The notes beneath the pieces were generated by a model. It made no database searches, was not told where the DNA came from, and saw only the letters and a program-made list of their open reading frames with translations. The position numbers and the translations under genes are program-made. 53,100 bases of DNA from Pseudomonadota bacterium (lineage in GTDB: Bacteria; Pseudomonadota; Gammaproteobacteria; Pseudomonadales; Oleiphilaceae): positions 1 through 53,100 of the forward strand of contig PDPE01000048.1 of NCBI GenBank assembly GCA_002747395.1, given 5' to 3'. The stretch's first letter is position 1, and the number at the start of each line of letters is the position of its first letter. Positions 1 to 6,390 of the stretch are shown piece by piece.

Positions 1-717
1 TGGTGATAGCTCCTGCTCTCTGATGTACTTCATCCCCATTGAAAGTGCGCCCACCCAGGCCTGTTTTTTCAACTCTTCATCCGGAATCTGATTCACATCT
101 ACAATGGGCACCGGCTGAAAAAGCGTTTCCTGCATAATACCAAGCGGGTCATCAAAGCAATCGAGCAGGTTCAGGCTGTAGGGGTAAGGCGTTTGCTGAC
201 CATGATAAAAGAGCAGGCCATAAACCGGCGGTAGTGGTCGATTCGGGTGGCGTTTCAAGGCACTGCGTAGCACGCCAAATACATAATCCATCATGCGAAA
301 GGCCATCATCTTGTCCGGGGTGGATTGATGTTCGACCAGCAGGCAGAGATAGCTGGTTTGTCCTTTAATCTGGCAGGTAAATACCAGGTCACTCATGGTT
401 TTTTGTAGCTGTTTGTCCAGATGGGTTTCATTTGACAATGTCAGCGAGTCGGCTTCCAGATGGCGAGACCATTTGTCAGGTAAATGAACATCGAAAAATG
501 CGGATGAAAAATCCTGGTACTGCATCATGGTGCGGAAAAACCGGTCATGGGGGTCGATAATGCCCGTGCTTTTGTTCTGCTTCGGTCGATCGCGTTGATC
601 TTTTTCCTGTTGTTCATCCTGATCGGGCATGGGCCTGGCTTCCTTGGTAGATTTGCTTTCCATGATAACAGGATTTAGCGCAGGCAGCTCCGACAATATC
701 CGGAAGAGATTCGTCAT
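1..717 (-). CDS. Rpn-family recombination-promoting nuclease / PD-(D/E)XK putative transposase, 3' end outside the window
   Basis: The ATG at 717 opens 239 codons running off the left edge, so the C-terminus is missing. The central part (a phage-like 'HDRFFRTMMQ' start, then 'SDLVFTCQIKGQ', 'LCLLVEHQST' and 'MAFRMMDYVFGVL') has the pattern of the Transposase_31/Rpn family. Those proteins are PD-(D/E)XK DNA nucleases that promote RecA-independent recombination; D in SDLVF and E in LVEHQS would be core catalytic residues. The N-terminal ~45 residues are a charged, low-complexity extension rich in K, Q and D. It reads the same way as can2, 120 bp downstream of it, but no functional link is shown. 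Family assignment is by motif reading only. Confidence 0.75.
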   Translation of the reverse strand, partial: MTNLFRILSELPALNPVIMESKSTKEARPMPDQDEQQEKDQRDRPKQNKSTGIIDPHDRFFRTMMQYQDFSSAFFDVHLPDKWSRHLEADSLTLSNETHLDKQLQKTMSDLVFTCQIKGQTSYLCLLVEHQSTPDKMMAFRMMDYVFGVLRSALKRHPNRPLPPVYGLLFYHGQQTPYPYSLNLLDCFDDPLGIMQETLFQPVPIVDVNQIPDEELKKQAWVGALSMGMKYIREQELSP

Positions 718-838
718 GGGAACTACCCCTCGGATAACAACCGCCAGAAGTTTGGCGTTATGCGTCGAAAACTGTCTGTGATGGCCTGCCGGATTTCTGC
801 GGCTCACGGCAGCGCCAGCAACTACCAGTGCTCGTTAG

Positions 839-2410
839 TTAATCTGGCACCGGCTTTGATCGTGTATCTTCGATCCATTGATCAAATTTTGCGACCAGAT
901 GATTGATTCCGTCGATACCATCCAGAACCACATTCCGGTTTATTTCAGCTCGCTGCCGTGCATGTTCCGGTAAACGACTGGCCGAAACCAGCCACCCGGC
1001 ACCAAACAGACTACCAGCCGCCCGGTTAAACAGATCCAGCTTGTTCACCACATCCTGCGCTTTGACTTTGTTATTACCGGCCTTGTTACTACCGGCTTTG
1101 CCATGATCCTGCCCGCCAAACCTGGCCGTCTTACACTCGATTAACAGCAACTGATTGTTAAATACCACACAAATATCAAACTCATTTTTTACACCTTGTG
1201 AGTTTCCTTTTTGATTATGCCAACGCCCCTCTACCCCCATCGCCAGATGAATGGCACCCACTTCCGGCTGCCACCTTTTAACCGCATCTCCAAGCGACAG
1301 GTAGACGAACTCTTCCAACCAGACACCCCCCAAATAACGAGCTGCATCCAAAGAGGAAAACTGCCACTCTGTATTACTCCACTTATCCAGCAGCCCTGCT
1401 TGCTGTGCCTGATTTAACAATGCTATCGTGGCTCCATCTGGTGCATACTCCAGTTTGGCAATGCCCGCCTGCCCTTGGCGGTAAGCGTCCATTCCGATTT
1501 GTGCGAGCATATTTATCCCCGCCATTGAAGCCTTTTTTATACCCTGTTTTTTTCCTCCTTTTCTTTCCGGCAATTCCTCCGCCAGAGAACGGGTCAACCT
1601 GGCACGTTTTTCAATGGCCTCCGCCTTTTCGGTGTTTTCACTTTCAATGGATATAACCTCAAAGTTCACGGCATCAAAGTATTCGCGTAACGTCAACACA
1701 TTGGGCAAAGGCGTATTGGCATCAGTATCCAGACGTTCGATATTACGACTTTGCGTGTCCACATAAATGATCCGGGCATTGGCTTCATGGCGAAAAGCAT
1801 CGACATAAGCCATACTGAAAGGCTTGGTTCCACCCGTAGCATTTAAAACCAGAGGGCTGGCGGGGTATAAACGTCGCAAACGTTTTACCAGATCCTGAGC
1901 ACGTTCAAGATTGCCAAAATATTTACTGTGATGTGCAGGCCAGGGTTTATAAACCGGAATGCCTCTGTCATGAGCCAGATTGCGAATCACGTTTTCTGCC
2001 TCCGTCATTTGACATGTGGTTACCAACACAATCCCGGTCACGCCTTTTTTGTCATGCTCGTCAAAAACAGGAACAAGATTCGGAACAATATGGCCGGATA
2101 CCAATAATACGTGAATCGCTGACTGCTGCGGCTCGTTGTTCTCTCCCCGATGGTAACAGATAAAGCGTTCACCCCTATCCTGAAAAGTATCATCACGAGA
2201 CTCCGACTCCAGGTGATACACACGCAAACCAAAACCGATAAACGCGGATAACTGCTCCTGTGAGAACTTTCCATACAGGGAACCAACCTGCTGCAGGTCA
2301 AGCCTGAGCAATTCATCATAGTCAGTGACTACTCTGCCAATAGGAAAAAAGTCGTTTTCGGCCCAGGCGGCAATTTCTTTGGTAGGAGCAAACAGAATAT
2401 TCTCTTTCAT
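839..2410 (-). CDS. can2: Can2/Card1-type CARF nuclease (DUF1887), cOA-activated CRISPR ancillary effector
   Basis: 523 residues from ATG 2410, which has AGAGGA six bases upstream; a GTG at 2413 is the alternative start. Residues ~98-245 form a CARF domain with the DUF1887 signatures VSGHIVPNLVPV and LNATGGTKPFSM (~189-200), which bind cyclic oligoadenylate. Residues ~360-430 are a PD-(D/E)XK nuclease: E366/E367, D412 in NEFD, and E425-x-K427 in IECK. Relatives (Card1, Can2) are switched on by cA4 from Cas10 and then cut DNA and/or RNA nonspecifically. The ~97 residues before the CARF domain and a K/G-rich linker (~280-295) are extra compared with the ~370-residue Card1. It probably shares an operon with the 40-residue gene upstream and diverges from the adaptation operon. 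Confidence 0.9.
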   Translation of the reverse strand: MKENILFAPTKEIAAWAENDFFPIGRVVTDYDELLRLDLQQVGSLYGKFSQEQLSAFIGFGLRVYHLESESRDDTFQDRGERFICYHRGENNEPQQSAIHVLLVSGHIVPNLVPVFDEHDKKGVTGIVLVTTCQMTEAENVIRNLAHDRGIPVYKPWPAHHSKYFGNLERAQDLVKRLRRLYPASPLVLNATGGTKPFSMAYVDAFRHEANARIIYVDTQSRNIERLDTDANTPLPNVLTLREYFDAVNFEVISIESENTEKAEAIEKRARLTRSLAEELPERKGGKKQGIKKASMAGINMLAQIGMDAYRQGQAGIAKLEYAPDGATIALLNQAQQAGLLDKWSNTEWQFSSLDAARYLGGVWLEEFVYLSLGDAVKRWQPEVGAIHLAMGVEGRWHNQKGNSQGVKNEFDICVVFNNQLLLIECKTARFGGQDHGKAGSNKAGNNKVKAQDVVNKLDLFNRAAGSLFGAGWLVSASRLPEHARQRAEINRNVVLDGIDGINHLVAKFDQWIEDTRSKPVPD

Positions 2411-2513
2411 CACTATTCCTCTGGTTTCAAGTTAAAGTCATACAACTGCGTAATTGCAATACGGATTATCCGGCAAAATGCGCTACCACTTTATTTAACA
2501 AGTTAGTGGTCAA

Positions 2514-2636
2514 TCACTTTTTTATCAATACGGACATGTTGGGCTCATAGGGAAACGCCTTTTCGGTTTCTTTTTTGACGAGTTCCTTTGCTTCATCAGG
2601 AAGACTGTCAACCCATGTGTTTATGTTATCGTTCAT
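2514..2636 (-). CDS. 40-residue small acidic/amphipathic protein upstream of can2
   Basis: ATG 2636 is preceded by a strong Shine-Dalgarno (AAGGAGA, eight bases away). The 40 codons read as an ordinary small soluble protein (MNDNINTWVDSLPDEAKEL..., ending ...MSVLIKK) with one likely amphipathic helix (residues ~11-27) and no membrane segment. It is the first gene on the minus strand after the divergent promoter region and lies 104 bp before can2, so the two may be co-transcribed. I recognise no family. A role tied to Can2 (leader, modulator or inhibitor) is inferred only from position. Confidence 0.6.
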   Translation of the reverse strand: MNDNINTWVDSLPDEAKELVKKETEKAFPYEPNMSVLIKK

Positions 2637-2704
2637 TTTCTTCTCCTTAATTTGACCTGAGTATTAAATGTAATTTTGCCCCAAAAAACCTGACTGCGGA
2701 ACAT

Positions 2705-2714
2705 ACAAATTTGT
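2705..2714 (-). promoter_or_regulatory. Perfect palindrome ACAAATTTGT in the can2/cas2A divergent region
   Basis: A 10-bp perfect palindrome lies 69 bp upstream of the 40-residue gene. On the minus strand it matches the 12-bp CRISPR box described at 2785 in 9 of 12 positions and is followed, 31 bp later, by TACATT. It may be the operator of the can2 transcription unit. A similar palindrome, AAACAAATTTGTTT, lies at 8423-8436 ahead of cas10. The assignment is tentative. Confidence 0.4.
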
Positions 2715-2784
2715 CACTGCGGGTCTGCCAGCCTGAATAAGCGATAATGAACAGGTGATGACCCTGGCTCCATCTGTTCTTCAT

Positions 2785-2828
2785 CACAAACTTGCGAAAC
2801 GTCAAACCGGCCCATTCCGGAATAGAAT
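2785..2828 (+). promoter_or_regulatory. Predicted promoter of the cas2A-cas2B-cas1-RT operon (CRISPR box plus -10)
   Basis: Box CACAAACTTGCG (2785-2796) is followed after 26 bp by TAGAAT (2823-2828), one mismatch from the -10 consensus. The same arrangement (box, 25-27 bp, TA(G/C)-type hexamer) precedes cas10, the NE0113 gene and the lipoprotein operon. No good -35 is seen, and the box would centre near -44, which fits a site for an activator. The stretch 2782-2830 is also visibly related to 8176-8223. Transcription would begin near 2835, about 30 bases before cas2A. Confidence 0.6.
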
Positions 2829-2863
2829 GAATCACATTCAGGCAGACTATCAGGAGAACAGTG

Positions 2864-3151
2864 ATGATCAGGCGGTTCCCTGCCATTGTGGCTTATGACA
2901 TCAGTGACAATAAAACCCGCCAGAGAGTCTTCCGCATACTGAAAGACTGGCGAATCGAAGGACAAAAATCCGTGGCAGAGTGCTACCTGAACTACCGGGA
3001 AGCCGAAGAATTATTCATACAGCTATCTGAAGAAATTGATGCAGAGACAGACAGGCTGGCAGTTGCCTGGCTGCACCAGCCCAGGCGAATAAAATGGCTG
3101 GGGGAAGGTCGCAGCAGTTTTCCCGATGGCCTGTGGGAGATAAAAACATGA
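2864..3151 (+). CDS. cas2: Cas2, first of two tandem paralogues
   Basis: 95 residues from ATG 2864, six bases after AGGAGA; GTG 2861 is a less likely start. The ferredoxin-like Cas2 fold is recognisable from FPAIVAYDISDNKTRQRVFRILKDW, with the conserved Asp in AYDIS, followed by the second half (SVAECYLNYREAEELF...). Cas2 is the structural subunit of the Cas1-Cas2 integrase that inserts new spacers at the leader end of arrays. The stop codon overlaps the start of a second cas2 (ATGA at 3148), implying translational coupling. It has clearly diverged from its neighbour, so this is not a recent duplication. Confidence 0.88.
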   Translation: MIRRFPAIVAYDISDNKTRQRVFRILKDWRIEGQKSVAECYLNYREAEELFIQLSEEIDAETDRLAVAWLHQPRRIKWLGEGRSSFPDGLWEIKT

Positions 3152-3462
3152 CACCCAAAAAAGGCACCTACCTGTTCACCTATGACATAAGAGACCCAAG
3201 GCGTTTGCGCAAGGTTCATTACCGACTGAAAAAGCTGGGTTTTGCCATCCAGTATTCTGTTTTTCTTATTGATGGACACAGGCAAATGCAGAATATCTTT
3301 AACCAGATTGCCGATATCGTCGAAGACGAAGATGACGTGCGGGTTTACCGGATCAAGGGACGTCAATCTTTATGGCTGAATGGCAGCCTGACACCCAACC
3401 CGCAATCCACAAATTCGCCCAAACCATCGCCCGGCATTTTTTCAGCACTGTTTGGCTCATAA
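3148..3462 (+). CDS. cas2: Cas2, second tandem paralogue
   Basis: 104 residues; ATG 3148 overlaps the stop of the first cas2 by four bases. The Cas2 N-terminus is plain: TYLFTYDIRDPRRLRKVHYRLKK with Asp in TYDIR, then GFAIQYSVFLIDG. The tail after residue ~80 is Pro/Ser-rich and probably unstructured. Adaptation modules with two different Cas2 proteins have been described for a Vibrio vulnificus type III-D reverse transcriptase-Cas1 system (from memory), so both copies may be needed, possibly as a heteromer. cas1 starts 51 bp downstream. Confidence 0.88.
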   Translation: MTPKKGTYLFTYDIRDPRRLRKVHYRLKKLGFAIQYSVFLIDGHRQMQNIFNQIADIVEDEDDVRVYRIKGRQSLWLNGSLTPNPQSTNSPKPSPGIFSALFGS

Positions 3463-3513
3463 AAAGCAGTGGATTATCAATAGCCTGTCAGCAATTAAAA
3501 GGGGGAACTGACG

Positions 3514-4593
3514 ATGATCACAGTACTTGCAGAACCGCCCTGCAGCCTCAGCACAGAATCGAAGGCATTACGCATCGAGCACAATGGCAGACTGGTCAAA
3601 CGTATCCCCCTGTCCCAGGTAGACTGCCTGGTAATACGGGGAAAAGTACAATTAAATGCCGATGTATTGCAAAAAGCCGCTGCCAACGGTGTGCCCACCA
3701 TGGTTTGCGACAGGCGCAGTAACGGAGCCATTAACTGGCTGACACCGGGCCAGGTGCCATCTGTTCAACTCAGAACCAGGCAACACAGAATAGCCGCTGA
3801 CAGTGTTGGCTGCCTGCCATTGATCAAAGCGTTGGTACAGGCGAAATTCAACGGATACCGGCTGGCACTGGCAACCAGCCGGTACATTGACGATAAAAGT
3901 TGCCGGCACGCACAATTCATCCGCTCACTGACCCAGGCCGACAACGCACTTGAAACCGCAAAATCGGCAAACTCGATAAGAGGCATGGAAGGTGCCGTGT
4001 CAAAATCCTGGTTTGCATTGCTGGCAGAATCATTCGATCAAAAATGGGGGTTTTCCGGCCGAAACAGACGGCCGGCGCTGGATCCGGTCAATGCACTGCT
4101 ATCGCTTTCCTATTCATTTGTTCAAGGTGACGTGAGACAGGCTTTGGTGCAGAGAGGATTCGACATAGACATCGGTTTTTTGCACCAGCTTGTACCTGGT
4201 CGACCCTCACTGGTGCTGGATATACTGGAGCCGTTTCGCCCGCTTGTCGATTGCTTTGTGGTGAACCTTTGCCAGACAACGCTTTCTCCTGATCAACTCA
4301 GGAAAACCAATGAAGGATGGCGGCTGGCAAAATCAGGATGGCCGGTTTTTATGCCTGCCATCACCCGCTGGAGACAATCCTCGGGGATAATCTGGCGAGA
4401 ATACAGTGGCCATCTGTGGCCAGGTTATCCGGTTCCGGAGCAGGCAGAGCATATTTCAGATATTTGCCACTATCTGGCCCATCATTTTGCCACCTCTGTC
4501 CTCAATCATCAGGCTGAACCAACAGACATAGTCAATCAGGAGTTGAACCATGACAACGATTATTCACCAGATGTTGTGCCCACAAAATCTTGA
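3514..4593 (+). CDS. cas1: Cas1 integrase
   Basis: 359 residues, ATG 3514 with AAGGGGG upstream. The N-terminal beta domain (~1-85) precedes the helical catalytic domain. Metal ligands are E159 (GMEGAVSKSWF), H224 (GFLHQLVPGRPSL) and E239 (LDILEPFRPLVD), all intact. Cas1 with Cas2 catalyses spacer integration. Here Cas1 is not fused to a reverse transcriptase; instead an RT gene begins inside its last 44 bases in another frame. The C-terminal ~100 residues are longer than in minimal Cas1 proteins (~300-330 aa). Confidence 0.93.
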   Translation: MITVLAEPPCSLSTESKALRIEHNGRLVKRIPLSQVDCLVIRGKVQLNADVLQKAAANGVPTMVCDRRSNGAINWLTPGQVPSVQLRTRQHRIAADSVGCLPLIKALVQAKFNGYRLALATSRYIDDKSCRHAQFIRSLTQADNALETAKSANSIRGMEGAVSKSWFALLAESFDQKWGFSGRNRRPALDPVNALLSLSYSFVQGDVRQALVQRGFDIDIGFLHQLVPGRPSLVLDILEPFRPLVDCFVVNLCQTTLSPDQLRKTNEGWRLAKSGWPVFMPAITRWRQSSGIIWREYSGHLWPGYPVPEQAEHISDICHYLAHHFATSVLNHQAEPTDIVNQELNHDNDYSPDVVPTKS

Positions 4594-5389
4594 CCGGGCA
4601 TGGAACTGGTTTCGTAACGACAAAACGGTGTGGCAACCCGGAGTAAGACGTGCCGAAATGGAGAGACACAAACTACAGCATATTCTCAGCCTGAGGGATG
4701 ACCTGGAAAAAAACCGTTTCACACCCGGCCCGATACGCCGTTTCGAACTCACCAGGGCTGATGGTAAAACGCGGCAATTAACCGCACTTACATTAAGAGA
4801 CAAACTTGCCCAAAGAGCATTACTGCAAATATTAACGCCCATTCTGGAACCCCGATTCCATACAGACAGCTTCGGGTTTCGGCCAGGGCGCAACATCCAG
4901 ATGGCCGCCGGGCGAGCCCGCACCATTATTTCCGAGGGGCACCCCTATCTGGTTCACACCGATGTCTATCACTTTTTTGATCAAATCCCGTTAGGGAAGC
5001 TGAAAAAACACATAAAACAAACATTGCGGGACAAACCCACCTGTCATTTAATCAATAAATGGCTTGATGCACATAAAACACAGGGAACTCTTCTGGCAAA
5101 ATCCCGGGGGATTCCCCAGGGAGCGATTCTTTCTCCCATTCTGGGCAATCTGTACCTCAACAGTCTGGATTGGCAATTGCACAAAGCCGGTATTCCATTT
5201 GTTCGATATGCCGATGATATTCTGCTACTCGCCAAAACAGAATCATCCATGCACAGCAGTTTTAACCGGTTGACCATTGAGCTGAAAAAGCTGGATCTGG
5301 TCACACACCCGGATAAAACGATAAAAGGTAAGGTCTCGCACCGTCACAAATTCCTTGGCCAGTCACTCTGCTCTGCCAGGCGTCGTTAA
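4550..5389 (+). CDS. Stand-alone group II intron-like reverse transcriptase of the CRISPR adaptation module
   Basis: 279 residues overlapping cas1 by 44 bp, in the +1 frame relative to it. RT motifs are in order: SFGFRPGRN (~107-115), HTDVYHFFDQI with D138, RGIPQGAILSPILGNLYL (~186-203), and RYADDILLL with the catalytic pair D222-D223, then KFLG (~267-270). There is no maturase X or endonuclease domain, and the protein ends 9 residues after FLG, before a thumb. Related RTs, usually fused N-terminally to Cas1, allow spacers to be taken from RNA. The 350-bp leader duplicated elsewhere starts right after its stop codon, so the C-terminus may have been trimmed. Confidence 0.9.
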   Translation: MTTIIHQMLCPQNLDRAWNWFRNDKTVWQPGVRRAEMERHKLQHILSLRDDLEKNRFTPGPIRRFELTRADGKTRQLTALTLRDKLAQRALLQILTPILEPRFHTDSFGFRPGRNIQMAAGRARTIISEGHPYLVHTDVYHFFDQIPLGKLKKHIKQTLRDKPTCHLINKWLDAHKTQGTLLAKSRGIPQGAILSPILGNLYLNSLDWQLHKAGIPFVRYADDILLLAKTESSMHSSFNRLTIELKKLDLVTHPDKTIKGKVSHRHKFLGQSLCSARRR

Positions 5390-5390
5390 T

Positions 5391-5742
5391 AAAAACCATG
5401 CTGCGGGTATTTTTCGGAATGGACATAATCTGGCTACACTGATTTGCAACAATGAAGCAAAGCGTCTAAGGTAGATGAGCAAGACAATTCCACTGTGATC
5501 AAGATCATTTTGGAATAAATAATACTTTTTTGAAATAAGTCTCAAACTCAGAAGGTTAACCTGTTTTTTTGTTTTTGGGAAAAACCGGCAATTGTGCTTC
5601 TTTTCTGCAATGAACACCATATATTGTGGAAAAACAGGATAATTTCTGACTGGCGTTTTAAAAGTTCTGACAGACTGGAGAAAAGAGAAAACAAGACTTC
5701 TGCACTTTATTGATTTATATATAGTTTTAAAAAGTCAATAGA
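5391..5742 (+). promoter_or_regulatory. CRISPR leader of array 1 (copy 1 of a ~350-bp duplicated leader)
   Basis: AT-rich, non-coding 352 bp ending directly at the first repeat. It is homologous over its whole length to 21112-21463 (inverted) and over ~311 bp to 18187-18497 (inverted). The most conserved part is the array-proximal ~40 bp (a TTTTAAAAAGTCAATAGA-type end), as expected for the site Cas1-Cas2 recognises and the array promoter. A reading frame on the opposite strand (5363-5620) is probably incidental. Confidence 0.8.
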
Positions 5743-5850
5743 GTCAGAAAGGAGCCCCGACATTGAGGGGATTAAGACATCCAGAACCACGGCCCAATTT
5801 TGCCGCCAATTTTGGTCAGAAAGGAGCCCCGACATTGAGGGGATTAAGAC
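5743..5850 (+). CRISPR. CRISPR array 1: two 36-bp repeats, one 36-bp spacer
   Basis: Repeats at 5743-5778 and 5815-5850 are identical (GTCAGAAAGGAGCCCCGACA..., ending GGGGATTAAGAC), spacer 5779-5814. The repeat ends in the ATTAAGAC-type 3' handle and contains a CCCC/GGGG stem. Its central bases (GACATT) differ from those of arrays 2 (GCTATT) and 3 (GTTATT). The leader on the left gives plus-strand transcription away from the adaptation genes. The spacer is 53% GC, richer than most spacers in arrays 2 and 3. A single-spacer array beside cas1-cas2 may be newly founded or recently collapsed. Confidence 0.95.
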
Positions 5851-5955
5851 ATTTTAAATAATCTGGTTACCGGAGGGAGACGGTGGCAGGCAAAGAAAGC
5901 GCAATACGAAAATAGCGTTATTGAACCAAGAAAATAGTGACGCGATATAAACCGG

Positions 5956-6279
5956 CTAACCCAGACGCGTGAGCAGCCCTAACTCAACGGGTATTTCAGC
6001 CAGTGCGGCTTTATCAAGCACTTTGGCTTCCGGAATACGCACCAGGGTGCGCATAACAATGGCACTGTCTTCAGGCTGCATTCTGATAGTTTGCCGGTGC
6101 ATCGGCACGTCCATTCCCAGCATTTCCGAAAGCAGGTCGGCGGTGGCCTGGTGGCCGATTGCACTTTCAAAGCCCGGAGCCAGGTACTCTTTCACGAAAC
6201 CGATTGAGACCGGACCTTCAAAGCGGTAGTCGCCATAGCAGGTGATGACGGGGGCGTTTAATAAATAGACCTGAGCCAT
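5956..6279 (-). CDS. crn2: Crn2-type ring nuclease (DUF1874, AcrIII-1 family)
   Basis: 107 residues. ATG 6279 is chosen over ATG 6285 because GAGGA is seven bases upstream of the former and abuts the latter. The family hallmarks are plain: N-terminal VYLLNAPV, ESAIGHQATADLLSEMLG with H43, R62/R66 in HRQTIRM, and R81-x-x-E84, matching the His/Arg/Glu active site of AcrIII-1. These enzymes rapidly degrade cA4 and so switch off the type III response. In a host CRISPR locus it is Crn2 rather than a viral anti-CRISPR. It sits 111 bp downstream of the NE0113 gene, same strand, with a hairpin between. Confidence 0.9.
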   Translation of the reverse strand: MAQVYLLNAPVITCYGDYRFEGPVSIGFVKEYLAPGFESAIGHQATADLLSEMLGMDVPMHRQTIRMQPEDSAIVMRTLVRIPEAKVLDKAALAEIPVELGLLTRLG

Positions 6280-6339
6280 AATCATTCCTCACTGTTGCAG
6301 GCAGGTTTTAACCCCTGGAGCCGTATCTGGCAGTCAACA

Positions 6340-6366
6340 AGCCCGGTTTCGCCACCTTCCGGGCTT
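6340..6366. terminator. Hairpin between the NE0113 gene and crn2
   Basis: AGCCCGG and CCGGGCT form a 7-bp GC-rich stem with a ~13-base loop. Read on the plus strand it is followed by TTATTT, on the minus strand by GTTG. It could attenuate read-through from the NE0113 gene into crn2, or be a plus-strand terminator with no obvious gene to end. Confidence 0.4.
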
Positions 6367-6390
6367 TATTTCCAGCCAAATGCATTGATC

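Noticed and set aside
4550..4593. Programmed frameshift making a Cas1-RT fusion in the overlap
   Set aside because: No convincing slippery heptamer or downstream stem seen; ordinary translational coupling explains the overlap.
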